Assembly (NCBI GenBank): GCA_022818135.1
Contig: JAFMSR010000007.1
Span: 7,796,543 to 7,860,542 of the forward strand
Direction of reading: 5' to 3'
Length of the DNA: 64,000 nt
Origin: Saxidomus purpurata
Taxonomy: Eukaryota; Mollusca; Bivalvia; Venerida; Veneridae
The position numbers and the translations under genes were made by a program. Each line of letters begins with the position of its first letter. Positions within the stretch are counted from its first letter, which is position 1. The notes under the pieces are model-generated. The model made no database searches, was not told the origin of the DNA, and saw only the letters and a list, made by a program, of their open reading frames with translations. Below, in pieces: positions 1-11,500 of this stretch.

Positions 1-106
1 ATAATTCTTTGTATTATACACTGACACTGGTCACCTGATCAAAAACTGTCCTTCAGGTTTGTGTAGAAAAACACGGACCTAATATACACGTGTATATTCT
101 TTTAAC

Positions 107-330
107 TCAAAGTGCCAGAGTGAGCTATTAGGATCGCTCACTGTCTGTCGTACGTTCACATTTTCCTTCAAGCGGCATCTTGTATCACAAAACCACATGG
201 CCAATGTTGATGAAACTTGGCAGAGATGTTCCTTGCCATAATTAGACTATGAACATGGGAACAAATTCAGAATGTTATATTATTATATTGGATTCTTGAA
301 CTAACAGATATGGCAGCTACTTCCTGTTAT
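107..330 (+). repeat. 5' fragment of dispersed modular repeat (family A)
   Basis: Starts with the 'AAGTGCCAGAGTGAGCTA' head shared with the longer copies near 853, 16.7 kb and 26.9 kb. It continues with the 'GGCCAATGTTGATGAAACTT' stretch and then decays. This is a 5' fragment without the tandem core. Confidence 0.75.
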
Positions 331-465
331 ACTTTCTGCGCAGTTTCATTATGCTAGAACAAGTTGTATGAATCACTCATTTCACTGCATTGCTTTCAAA
401 CTGTGTACGCATTTATTCAGATATTGCACAATTTTCCTTCCCTATTTTATTTGAAGGTCATTCAG

Positions 466-623
466 GCAGTTTAACGCTGTTAGGCAGAGGTTTAGATGGT
501 ATGGTGTCAATGCCAGGGGTAGGAGCGGTGGAGACAGTGGGAGTCACAGACACACAGACAATTATGATCATACAGGATGATGGACAGGGAAACCTCGGAG
601 TACAGGAGCTCTGCTCTACACAG
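466..623 (+). CDS. exon n-2 of plus-strand coiled-coil gene
   Basis: The acceptor follows a pyrimidine-rich tract ending TTCAG at 465; the donor is CAG|GTAAGG. Two leading bases complete a codon (phase 1 intron). It encodes a segment rich in Val, Gly, Asp and Gln (VTDTQTIMIIQDDGQG). Confidence 0.65.
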
Positions 624-2820
624 GTAAGGCTCACTAAGATTGCATGTAATTTTTATGAGAAAGTAAAAGGTGTTTGTGTACCTGTACTTCATTCGGATTA
701 GATTCTGGTTTTGGAGGCTCAGTCAAAGAGTTTTGAGGCAATACTTTAATGCTTGTAGTCAAAAGTTTTGGAGTCTGGGATAATTTTTTAAGTTAAAAAT
801 TGAACCAAGAAGTAAATGTTAAGATTTTTGAGTTGCAAGTTATGTTTTTAACTTACCTGGCTCAAAGTGCCAGAGTGAGTTATTTCAGTCATACCTCCTG
901 TAACATTTTCCTTCAAACGACATCTCTTCTGAAACCACTAGGCCAATGTTGATGAAACTTGGCAAGGATGTTCCTTGCATGAAGCCTCCGATAGTTTTCG
1001 AATAATTATATTCCATGCAGAACTCTGGTTGCCATGGCAACAGAAAGTAAAAACTTAAGCTTATATAGTAAAAACTTTCTGTCTAATTAAACTTGCTAAA
1101 AATCTTTACCTCTGAAACCACAATGCCTAGAGTTTGATATTTGGCATGTATCATCGCCTAGTTGACCTCAACAAGGATGTTCAAATCATGTCCCCCAGGT
1201 CAAAATTGACCCTTTCTGCCGTTGATGACCTTGTATTATAGCCAATGGTAGCCATGCGAGGGATATAGGGCCATCTTAGCCTTCTTGTTTTAGTTTAGAG
1301 TTTGAATTTTAAGTCCAGAATGTAGTGTTGAGATTTGATTTGCACTCTTTGTCTCATAAGGATGTTTGTTTTAAAAGCAGTAGTTTGATACTAGTATCAT
1401 ATAGTATAGTAGATAGACTGTCAAGTATCTCAGCACTCTTTCAGTACAGTCGAGCTGCATTTTAATGTTATAAACTGCTCTCTGCAATGTCACAATTTCT
1501 TAGGTAATGCTACAGTACAGAATCATTGATGTTTACATATCTGTGAATATTTACAGGATGTGGATCCACCTGACCTTACTATATCTGATGATATAGAAGA
1601 TAACAGCCATGATCCTGTACAGGAATTGAGGGACAGGGTAGAACAACTTGAGAAGGAGAAGGCTGAACAATTATCACATATAGCTTTACTCAGTAAAAAG
1701 GTATACGGTATTGTTGCCTCTTTCTGACACTAATGCAGTGATTTCATGTACACTACAGTATTCTGTTTTTTATTCATCTGATGTTCACTAGTCTTTGCCA
1801 ATAATTTCGGACTTCTTACTCGATGCTTTTATGATGTTATTATGTCTCCCACCTCTGGAGATAGGTTGATTTTGTGCTGTCTGTTTGTAAATGACAGAGT
1901 TTGTCCAGACAACTCCAATTTTTTGTTACCTTGCTGTATTTTTATAGAACTTTGCAGGATGCATCTTTATGAAATCTAGTTGTGCAAATTTTAATTTGGG
2001 TCACTAAGTCAAAGTCATGAGTTGGAGACGTACTTTTTTTCTTGAAATCAGTCTTTAGTTTGTAATGCTCATTTACACATTTGTATTGCTTTATTAAAAG
2101 TACAGTATTAGAATGATTTACTTTCATACACAGGTTCAGTATGTAATAAGGTATAGTAAGAATTGTCACTGTTAATAATAACACAGAATACAGATATTTG
2201 TTTTACTAATACATTTTGATGGTTCACAGATTGAGGAGCAAGCTGATCAGATAGCAGCTTATAAAGTGCGAGAGCAGGGATTAATAGAACAAATACATCA
2301 GTTACAACAGGGTGTGTCAGTACCTCAGGAACGAGCTATCCAAGACTTGTGTAACCAGCTGGAGACACAGCATAAACAGCTGATCCGGCAACAAATTACG
2401 CAATTAAAACATTCACTCGTACCAACTTCCGTTTCACAGCCAAAAATGATAGTGCTAAACGCAAATGCATTAGGAGCACAGTTAGGTCATACAGTAAGTT
2501 TACAGGCTTTTGATACAAATAGTAATAACCCTACACAAGTAGTTCTTGACTTTAACAACTCTCATGCTAATGAAGTGGGCTCAAGTGCAATAGAAACTGA
2601 AATAAATGAAGTAGATACTAGTGACAATGTTGATGATGGAAAGGGGACGGATGATGTAGACAATGATAATGAAAAAGATGATAACTTTGTTAAAGAAACC
2701 CAGTATTCTGAAATTCTAGTGCAGAATTTACCTGATGAACTAGACGAAGAAAATCCAATTATTGAAAATGATGGCAGTATATGTGATGAACCTGCGGCAA
2801 AAAGACGGAAAGAAACTTAG
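466..2820 (+). CDS. 3' portion of a nuclear coiled-coil protein gene (three last exons; 5' end outside window)
   Basis: Three exons join in frame: 466-623, 1557-1700 and 2230-2820, with AG acceptors, GT donors (GTAAGG, GTATAC) and phases 1, 0, 0. The visible protein is about 300 residues. It has a hydrophobic/acidic segment, then a long coiled coil (QELRDRVEQLEKEK onward, across exons two and three). A Gln-rich stretch, a strongly acidic Asp/Glu/Asn tail and a terminal basic cluster AAKRRK (likely nuclear localisation signal) follow. Stop TAG is at 2818-2820. The earlier exons must lie to the left of the window, so the N-terminal domain is unknown. Exon order and phases match the last exons of the convergent CARF-like gene at 7270-23710, so it may be a paralogue; this is inference. 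A role in transcription is suggested only by the acidic tail and NLS. Confidence 0.7.
851..1295 (+). repeat. modular dispersed repeat, family A (single-core copy)
   Basis: Head AAAGTGCCAGAGTGAG, then a core with GGCCTAGAG-like and ATATTTGGCATG motifs and 'GTCAAAATTGACC'. The tail is 'TATTATAGCCAATGGTAGCC' and 'GGGCCATCTTAGCC'. It lies within an intron of the plus-strand gene and is a shorter relative of the copy at 26.9 kb, with only one core unit. Confidence 0.8.
1557..1700 (+). CDS. exon n-1 of plus-strand coiled-coil gene
   Basis: 144 nt, phase 0 at both ends (TTTACAG|GAT ... AAAAAG|GTATAC). Begins with an acidic stretch and enters a coiled coil (QELRDRVEQLEKEKAEQL), ending LLSKK at the intron. 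Confidence 0.75.
2230..2820 (+). CDS. last exon of plus-strand coiled-coil gene
   Basis: Acceptor TTCACAG at 2229. The exon continues the coiled coil (IEEQADQIAAYKVREQ), then QLETQHKQLIRQQITQLKH, then an Asp/Glu-rich region and the AAKRRKET terminus. A long open frame with no stop until 2818 supports it. Confidence 0.85.
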   Translation: MEEQADQIAAYKVREQGLIEQIHQLQQGVSVPQERAIQDLCNQLETQHKQLIRQQITQLKHSLVPTSVSQPKMIVLNANALGAQLGHTVSLQAFDTNSNNPTQVVLDFNNSHANEVGSSAIETEINEVDTSDNVDDGKGTDDVDNDNEKDDNFVKETQYSEILVQNLPDELDEENPIIENDGSICDEPAAKRRKET

Positions 2821-2897
2821 AGTGAGGTTTTGAAAAACTTGTGTGAAATATTTCCAAATGTTACTAAGTTCAAATTTGTTTAATTGCAAAAGTTAGT

Positions 2898-2903
2898 AAT
2901 AAA
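2898..2903 (+). promoter_or_regulatory. candidate polyadenylation signal AATAAA
   Basis: AATAAA lies 78 bases after the stop of the plus-strand gene. A second AATAAA lies at 3483-3488. Either could end the transcript. Confidence 0.4.
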
Positions 2904-3876
2904 TGTTTTAAAGAAGACTTTGTTTTTGATGAAAACTTGGTCAGTGCCAAGAAAATTCTTTGAATAGTTGAAAATTGAAACTGTAAACTAACTAATTTTC
3001 CCCCCAATTAATGTTGGCGTTTTGCAGATACTTAAATTCTAAGTGAAGCATACTTACTAATTCATCAATATTCAGTCCTCATCTACATGAACAAAACAGT
3101 ATTTACGTTAACCTGAGTGAAACTCAAATTTCATACAATACCATAATACAATTCCTGGTCCTATGCACAATAAACTATTTGACTTGTTAAATGAAGTTAG
3201 CACAAACATGCAATTAGCAAGCTTGGTTTAAAAAGCTGGACTGTGGAATCCGAATGGTGATTAAAGATTAAATTGTAAAGTCATGAAAGTGATGTGTACA
3301 ATGTATGTTAATCAGTAACAAATTGGTACAGTACAGAATTCTGGATAAATGTTGTGCATTTGTCATGTTTGATAATTAGTTAGGTACTGTTTGATTGCCA
3401 ACTGCATTGTACCTTCGAAAATTAGTGTATTAAATTTTATCCATTTACCTCTTTCTAACCTGGAAATTTTGTATGTTTATTGAATAAATTTGACAGTTAT
3501 ACACTGGTTGCACACTATCTTCTACTTAGCACTTATTTACAAACCATGTCGGAATAAAATATTTCACTGTAACACAAAATTAATTTCTTATTTACTAATT
3601 TACTGCATTAACATATTCTAAATATGGCTTAATCAAAAGAATATCATGTATAAGCACTGGTAATTGAATTCAAAACTACTTATCTGTATACATGTACAAA
3701 TTGAAACTGAGAGCGAAAATTTTATTTTATGGAAAAACTTGTTTGCATGTTCTAGTTTGTGGAAAACTGGCTTCCTCAAATATAGGGAAAATAAATTGGT
3801 TGGTTAACAGTATGAGACAGGTAAATAACTACACTAAGAAGACCAGTCTACAAATATACTTTAAGAACTTGAACCC
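2904..3876. other. 3' flank of the plus-strand gene
   Basis: AT-rich sequence with the second AATAAA (3483-3488). I see no further coding signal or named repeat. Confidence 0.5.
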
Positions 3877-4825
3877 CCAAGCTTTTTGTGCCGCCCTTTT
3901 GGAGGAAAAGGCGATACATACAGATTGTTTCGTCTGTTCGTCGGTCTGTCCCATAAACTTAATGTTGACTATAACTTTGCCATTTCTTAAGATTTCTTCA
4001 TCAAACTTTACAATTGTATTGCTTATGAAAACGGCTGTGATGCCACAAAATTGTGTAGGTCAAGGTAATATTTCACAGAGTCCGAGATATGCCCTAGGGG
4101 CCCAATTTGCCTCCCCCTACTCGGGGATTATGTTATAAATAGTAAATCTTCTTGTCAGAAACTTACTGTAAGGCCTAGAGCATAGATAGTTTGAGTGTAG
4201 CATTGAATTGTGGTCCTCTATTAACTTTGTTCAAAGCGTGACTCTGGGGTCAAAATTATCTGCCCCATGGTTCACTTGTTTTATAGACTTGTATAAGGAA
4301 ATACGTAAAAAATCTTCTTGTTTAATGACAAAAGGCTCAGAGCTTGGGAATTTGATATGGACATTACCAAGTGGTCCACTACTAAGATTGTTCAAATTGG
4401 CCCCAGGCCAGGTCTCACTTGCTTTATATAGACTTGTATTATTACAGAAATTCTATAAGAATATTCTTATCTAAAACCATGAGGCCCATGGCTTAAATAG
4501 TGTGTAGCATGGCCTAGTGGTCCTCTACCAATATTGTTTATATGCACCTGGGGTAGAAATTGATTCAACACAAGACTTTTATAAGAATTTTTGAAAATCT
4601 CCATAATTGCAAGGTATATAGCTTAGATATTGGCATGTAGCATCTTCCCTAAGCTTTTCTAACTTCGCCCTTAGGTCCAAATTGCTCCACCACTTTGACC
4701 TACTGTACTTTAACTTTGTTTCTGCGAGCTGTTGATGACCTTGTATTATACCAAATGGTAGCCAGGTGAGCTGTTGAGGGCCATTTTGGCCCTATTGTTT
4801 TCTTCTTACTATACTTGTAGCTTTG
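3877..4825 (+). repeat. degenerate modular repeats (a different head joined to a family A core and tail)
   Basis: The first part (about 3877-4060) carries a 'TTTTGTGCCGCCCTTTTGGA' head and a TCTGTTCGTCGGTCTGTCC tract. From about 4090 it becomes family A-like, with repeated 'AGATTGTTCAAATT' and 'GTGGTCCTCTA' motifs. It ends with 'CCAAATGGTAGCCAGGTGAG' and GGGCCATTTTGGCCC (about 4750-4800). Diverged, at least three core units. Confidence 0.65.
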
Positions 4826-5922
4826 ACTAAAGATTATTACCTCAAAAGGCACGTTTTTATGCATAATGTTTTGGTTTAGAAATCAGATTCAATTTTTGTT
4901 TCCCTGCTTGTTCTTCTACTAAATCTTTGGCATTTCTTTTAAATGTAAATAGTGCTTGGATAAAATAACTTCATGTCTAAGTTTCAAAATACCAACATAG
5001 CTCTACAAATAACAAGTTCAACTTCTATAAATGGCAAACTTCACAGACAGGCTCTAGTGAAGGATAGATTTACCTGTAAGTGGGAAAGCCACAGTATACT
5101 GTAGTGAGTTTTACAAAAATACAGGTACCTTTTTCATTCACCAAGTAACATTGTTCCCAGTTCTGAACTTGTAGTTCTGCAATATTAGGGCAAATGCAGG
5201 TTTATGTATTATAAGGTCCAAGTTTGTGATTAGTTAATTCATTTAAAAGTGGCAATATACTATCTAAGACACAATTAATTTAGGATGATGTAACAGCGAT
5301 GGCATAGATATGTACAATTTACATACACAAATGTTTACTGTCATAACTGCATAAAAAGGCAGATCAAAGCAAAGATTTAGTCCTCTGTGCAAAAAATATA
5401 CATATACCATATATTCATGAAACTTTTCTCCTGCATGACTGTCTCATTATCCTAAATGAACAGTACGAAAATAACCCAAAAATGGTTGACACACAACTTA
5501 TGTGTGAAAAATCCAAACACTGCCAGAAAATGTGCAGAAATATGTCCAGGTTTCAAATTATTATTGACATAACATTGAAAACAACAACAACAACAAGACT
5601 GAACAACTATCAATTTAAATAAGCAGCTGAATGTTCCACATCAAGCAGAGATGAATATCTAATTATCTTATATGCACAACAATATGCAATATGTCACACT
5701 TCATTGTTTATTACAATCATTTCATTGAGAAAATACTAAGCATTTCTTTAGTCCATCAGCTGCCTTTGCAAATATTTTGTACTATTAGGTGGTGATGGAA
5801 AAGAATTTTTGAATCATTGAAATATCCACATTTCTGTTGAATATTCATATGCAATTTTCAAATTTGAATGTACGCAACATAATTTTCATGAAATCCTAAA
5901 AAAAAACCTTGGGTCATACATG
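4826..5922. other. intergenic spacer between the convergent genes
   Basis: AT-rich sequence; no coding exon, RNA gene or clear repeat recognised. Confidence 0.5.
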
Positions 5923-5924
5923 TA

Positions 5925-6859
5925 CAGTGGTGCTTACATATATCTTTGCACACAGAACAAACGATACACGCACCATACACGCACACGGAATGCACGATGA
6001 GCGCACGATAACTGATGAATGAATCATGAATGATGAGCGATAAGAACAATACACGATTCCTGATGAACAAAATGATAAATTTAAGGATTATTTGATTTAC
6101 TCGGACATTTTCGTTTGCTTAACAACAATATTATTGATAGATGATTAATTACAATGTAAGAGCTGAATCGAACCCCCTTCAAGTCCTAAATTATCGATGA
6201 TTTACAGTAAAACCAAACAGATCATAAGAATAATTTTTAGGTGAATAGCGGCACACATACTAATTACATCTGTAAGTATATATTGTAAAGAATCTTCGGA
6301 CGTAAAGTCCCATTCGAGGTATAACCGCTACCTAGCCACTGCCATAATTTTTACAGTTACAGTGAGCACTTTACCGAATGGCTACACAGAAACAATTTAC
6401 AATTAAGTGAATTCCCATATCCTTTGCGTTTGCAGAATAACACCTGGTGTAAATCTTGCACGATATGCAGAACGTCTACGTTTGGTTTCACCGGAAGTCA
6501 ACATCTCTTCTTCCCAAAAATATCTCGTGAGAATAAGAAGAAAATGTAACAGAACGATAGTTTAGATAATTAAAATAATTATTTTTTTCTATTTCATCAA
6601 TTTGAACTGATATTTGAACAATAATATGTCGAATAATATGCGTTTAGGTCTAGGCTAACGTGCAAACGTTCTACACGATTAGCCGTCCGCACTATCTCGG
6701 ACCACTTTTATATAATTCCTATCGTTCAACGTTCATCACACGGAACAAACGATGTGTTACACGATACACAATCTGAATGATGCACGATGAATGCAAACGG
6801 AATCCACGATACACGCACGATACATGAAAATTTTGCAAAGTTACACGTGAGCACCACTG
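5925..6859. mobile_element. Tc1/mariner-like MITE with CACGATAC-rich subterminal regions
   Basis: Inverted ends CAGTGGTGCT at 5925 and AGCACCACTG ending 6859, each flanked by TA. Homology of the ends runs inward with mismatches (TTTGCAcA.. and CGATACACG-type motifs). There is no transposase frame in the 935 bp. TA flanks and a CAGT start are typical of Tc1/mariner-type non-autonomous elements. Both subterminal regions hold many copies of CACGATA/CGATACAC. Confidence 0.7.
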
Positions 6860-7269
6860 TATCTTACCAGTATACATATTTTATACGGACCCATTTCTTA
6901 TTGATAAACAACCTCTTTTGCACCAGTCAGTGTTTTGATAACAAGTGTCAGAAATGAGTTGTGGAGACTACCATCCCAAGTATGTACGAGTTTTATAAAG
7001 GTAAACTGTGACTATGTGTTGATAGATCAGTCTACACTAGGTGTAATACAAAACTGTAATAATACACTACATGCATGTACTACCCAATGTATTCCTGAAC
7101 ACTAATTGTAGAATATGTGGAAACTTAATAAATTCTGTCACTGACTGAAAAGAATCAAACCTGCCACCTCCATGTTTGCAATCCATATTTCCTTGCATAA
7201 CTGAAAGGCCTACCCCACGCAGTACATTCTATGGATTAGTTGTTCTGTGTATTTTGTGATGGTCTAGTA

Positions 7270-8502
7270 TCATGATGAGCTATTAGTCGGACTGGAATTG
7301 GCAGCTAAAGTTGCTTGTTTAAGAAGCTCAATCTCTTTTCTCATATATAACAACTGATGACACATTTCCTGCATTGTTGTTGGCTGACTATCACTTGCTT
7401 CAGAGGACACCTCGGGGTCTTTTTGTATCACTGCTGATGTCACCGGTGTCAAAGTCCATGTTTTTGGTGTCTCTTTAGATGTCAAAGTCAATGTTTTTCG
7501 TGTATCTGTTGATGTCACTGTCGTCAAAGTCAACGGTTTTGGTGTCTCTTTTGATGTCACTGGTGTCAAAGTCCATGTTTTTGGTGTCTCTTTTGATGTC
7601 AAAGTCAATGTTTTTGGTGTCTCTGTTGATGTCACTGGTGTCCAAGTCAATGTTTTTGGTGTCTCTTTTGATGTCAAAGTCAATATTTTTGGTGTCTCTG
7701 TTGATGTCACTGGTGTCAAACTCAATGTTTTTGGTGTCTCTGGTGTCAAAGTCAATGTTTTTGGTGTCTCTGTTGATGTCACTGGTGTCAAAGTCAATGT
7801 TTTTGGTGTATCTGTTGATGTCACTGGTGTCAAACTCAATGTTTTTGGTGTCTCTGTTGATGTCACTGGGGTCAAACTCAATATTTTTGGTGTCTCTGTT
7901 GATGTCACTGGTGTCAAACTCAATGTTTTTGGTGTCTCTGTTGATGTTCCTCTTGATGTTACTGATGTTAAACTTACAGTCAGTGTTTTTGGTGTCCCAC
8001 TCACCAATTTTGGTGTCACAGTTAGTGTTTCATTTTGAACATTGTTTTTCAATTTACTTAAATGCTCTTTTGAAGAGGGAGACTTGACTAGAATCACATT
8101 ACATGGGTTTTGTTTTATGTCATTACTTGATTTTACTTTGAAAAGTTTCACGCTGCTTCGCCTTGTTCCAAAGCTATGTGCCACAGCAGGTCTGTTGTTG
8201 CTGATTAACCTTAAACTCTCTTCTTTTCCACCTGTTTTTTCACTTCTTAATCTTTCTTTCAATTCATTTGCTTTATGAAAAGAAGCTGCCAAGTCTTCTT
8301 GAAGCTGCTGAAACTTGACATTTCTTGGTGATCTATTCCTGTCAGGCACAGCAACACTTGTTAAACCGCTCTGTGCTGAGAGACTGGAATCAGTTTCCGC
8401 AGATTTTAATGTTTCAACCTCCTTTTTCAGTGTTTCAATGTGTGCATTTAGATCTTGTTTTTCAGTCTTATTCAGCTCAATGATTTTGCATTGATCAGTA
8501 TC
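7270..8502 (-). CDS. exon 11 of CARF-like gene: coiled coil, Thr-Pro repeats, C-terminus
   Basis: 1233 nt, phase 0. Acceptor TTCTTTTTCTTTAG precedes GAT. Begins with a coiled coil (IIELNKTEKQDLNAHIETLK), then a basic Ser-rich linker and the repeat TPKTLTLTPVTSTE (14 aa) with shorter ETPKTLTLTSK variants. It ends in a helix EMCHQLLYMRKEIELLK. The TGA stop is at 7270-7272. Confidence 0.85.
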   Translation of the reverse strand, partial: DTDQCKIIELNKTEKQDLNAHIETLKKEVETLKSAETDSSLSAQSGLTSVAVPDRNRSPRNVKFQQLQEDLAASFHKANELKERLRSEKTGGKEESLRLISNNRPAVAHSFGTRRSSVKLFKVKSSNDIKQNPCNVILVKSPSSKEHLSKLKNNVQNETLTVTPKLVSGTPKTLTVSLTSVTSRGTSTETPKTLSLTPVTSTETPKILSLTPVTSTETPKTLSLTPVTSTDTPKTLTLTPVTSTETPKTLTLTPETPKTLSLTPVTSTETPKILTLTSKETPKTLTWTPVTSTETPKTLTLTSKETPKTWTLTPVTSKETPKPLTLTTVTSTDTRKTLTLTSKETPKTWTLTPVTSAVIQKDPEVSSEASDSQPTTMQEMCHQLLYMRKEIELLKQATLAANSSPTNSSS

Positions 8503-11500
8503 CTAAAGAAAAAGAAATATAACTTAGGAATTACATTTTAGAGAATTGCACCTTGGGTACATGTGCACCTAACATATATGAAATATGTACTACAAGACCC
8601 CTCCAAGATCACTATGTTCAGTAAACAGTAGAATACTTCATGATTTTGCAACTTTTCTTATAAGTATGTCAAGACCATTTGATGACCCATATAGGTTTTG
8701 GGGTCAGTAGGTCAAAGACTGAATGTTATGACAATAATTGTTTTCACTCCACAAGAGAATATTACATGTAAACTGTAAACACTTTAGCTATTGATAAGTA
8801 ATGACATCCTTCATTAACATTTCATATTACACATAAAGAAATCAGAACATTCTTTTATAACCTTTTGACCATTGAATGCTTCTAAATAGATAGCCATTGA
8901 ATACTTTTGCAAAAATCAAATTAGTAATAAATAGATGAAAGTACGAAATGACTAAAACTCACCTCAAAAGTACAGTTTAGAATATTAAACAATTTTTTAT
9001 GTACTTTAGTGGCACATTTATTGCAGTTGCTAAATAATGAGTGATAGCAGAGATTGTAAAAGGGAAACTAAAAATTTCCTACAAAGTGGTCCTGAAAGAA
9101 AGGTTTGTCTCAAAGTCTGAATCAGTTTTCCCAAGACAACACTTCAATATGTGCAAGACTTCAAATTTTACAAATCTAATAAACTTTTATAAGTACACAA
9201 TATGTAAAAAAAGTAACCTTTCTCTTCAGGAATTCAATGAGTGACTTTTGGACTGATGTTTCCTTTTCCAGCTCTTGACATTTCATCTCCAGTTCTCGTA
9301 CTCTGGTTTTCATTTGCATGAACTCCCCACTCCCTGGTACTGATATGACATATGTTTCATTTCCAGTTGTAGGTATTTGCTGAAAGAATATTCATAAATT
9401 TGGTATAATGAATATAATTTGTCAGTTACAACTGTTCTTTTGTTAAACTGTTAGGCCTTGCCAGGCTAAATTTCTAATGTGGATTTGCCCATCTTCTATT
9501 TCGGACAGAACAATTGATTGTTCCAATCAGCGTCTATTGACAATGTACTGACTAAAACTGTGCAGATCATGATCAGACGGGACAGATGTGTAGTTTGATC
9601 ATGATCTACACTGATCACCATCTGCACTGGTCGCAAAGGCAGGAGAATCTAATGCTGCCATCAGGCAAATAATTATATGTTATTTCTTGTACTAACTGGT
9701 CCATTCAACATTTTAGCCTACCCCTTTGAGTCCTTATTTAACTTATTTCATAAAAGTTGGTCAGTTTTAAGCATTTAATTAAACCATGGATCAATACACT
9801 GCCTGGACATGATTTGAAAGTTTTGGGCTGCATAATATTCATTTTTGTTCAAGCAAAAGAGGTTTTAACTTTAGTAAGTTATTTGCAACACTTGATACTG
9901 AGGGGAAACAATTTTCTCTTACAGGCAAACCAATAACATGTACAATGTCCTACATGTAGCTCTTGTTAAATATGGCAGAGTTAATTATAATTCTATATTA
10001 AAGATGGAAAACAGGTCATTTTCACATAAATGGTCACAATGATTCTTATTTGTAGAAGTTTTCAGAAAAAATATTGAATTACTTGAAATTCTGGATTACT
10101 TTTCTCTTTGCCTGCTTGATACAACTTCAAGAAGACATGGTACAGGTTTAGCACAGACATTAGCTAATACCAAAACTGGCAGCAAACATATTAATGGTTG
10201 GATAGGTTGCAAGAGGGAGATTGTATTTTTCCATCTTTGAAACAAGGGAAGCTTGGACACACCTGTGCAGTATAAGTTGGCATATCAACATATCCAGGCA
10301 CCTCCTCCTCCATAAACACAGCTGTTTGATCTATGGTGTCCATGTCTGCCTGAAACGCGTCTGTGTAGCTTCTCTTAAATGGACTTCTACTCACTGTTTT
10401 AGCTGCAGAAGGCAAGTGTAAAACAATAATTATGAAACAAATCTATGCAATGAGCATAGAGTACAGGAAGAAGTCAAATAGCCAAACTTGACCAGCTATC
10501 ACATAAACCCCATTATTGACACTTGAAATAGGCATTTTTACATATACTATTAGTAAAGTATTTTTTTCTCGACTGCAATTAAATTTTTATTATTTGCTCT
10601 TGAGACTCATTCTTGATGGAATCAACCTTGACGAGAAAGCGAAGAGTGGATGTGTAATTATCATGTCTTGGCTTAGGACACTACCACCACTAGGCAATGA
10701 AGGGGATCAAACTAGAAATAGAATGGCTCTCACTTTAACTTTCTGTTTCACATTTTCATATAAAGGTGCCCTTATCCTAGCTATAATACTTTTCAAGATC
10801 CACAAGAAATATGGAAAGTTACTACATTCTTTATAACCCTAAAATGTGTACTCACAAGGTGACATGCTCATTGTATTTAAAGCTGCAGCAGCTTGGTATG
10901 TTTCCCACTGATATGTGGACACTTCTATTTCATGTGAGACAGTTAGTCCAGATGTAGAAGGGTACAAATCCTGTAAACACAAAGCACAGATAATGTCAAT
11001 GAGGTAAAAATGAGAAGCTAAAGGTGTAGGGACAGAGAACTAACGTCTTCAGTACAGAAACTTTGGATCTGAACCCAATCAGCAGTATATTAGCTCAAGA
11101 ATATGAGGTGAATACACTTTGATCCACTGGAAGGTGCAGCAATACACATAATAAAGTAAAAGAATCTCAAGAAAATTTCTCTTTACAAAGACACGTTTTC
11201 CTACACTCATTGAAGGTACAGAGAGGAAAAAACGAGAATTTGAAAAACAAATTAAAAAGATTCTTGTACATGTATTTCTATGGTTCAAACTTCAAAGTGT
11301 ATGATACTAATTCCTAATCAAGCTATACCAAGACAGAAGTGCGGAAAGCAATCACTTCAAAATCATGTACCTAATAGTATACAGATTTACTTATTAACAT
11401 GAACAACATCACCATTGGTTGTCAAACAGTACACAGATTAGTGCACTGAATCTCACAGTTGCTGTCTGTGTTATATTCTCATCATCTGTAGGATGTGATA

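Noticed and set aside
3692..4474. Plus-strand open frames in the 3' flank of the first gene
   Set aside because: They run through degenerate modular repeats (family A type) and show no domain.
7479..8087. 202-codon plus-strand frame of repeated 'SKSMFLVSLLMSLV'
   Set aside because: It is the antisense shadow of the coding minisatellite in exon 11 of the minus-strand gene, where phases, introns and flanking coiled coils support the minus strand.
9420..9685. Regulatory palindromes GATCATGATC
   Set aside because: They fall in a dispersed repeat inside an intron, so a gene-specific operator-like role is not supported.
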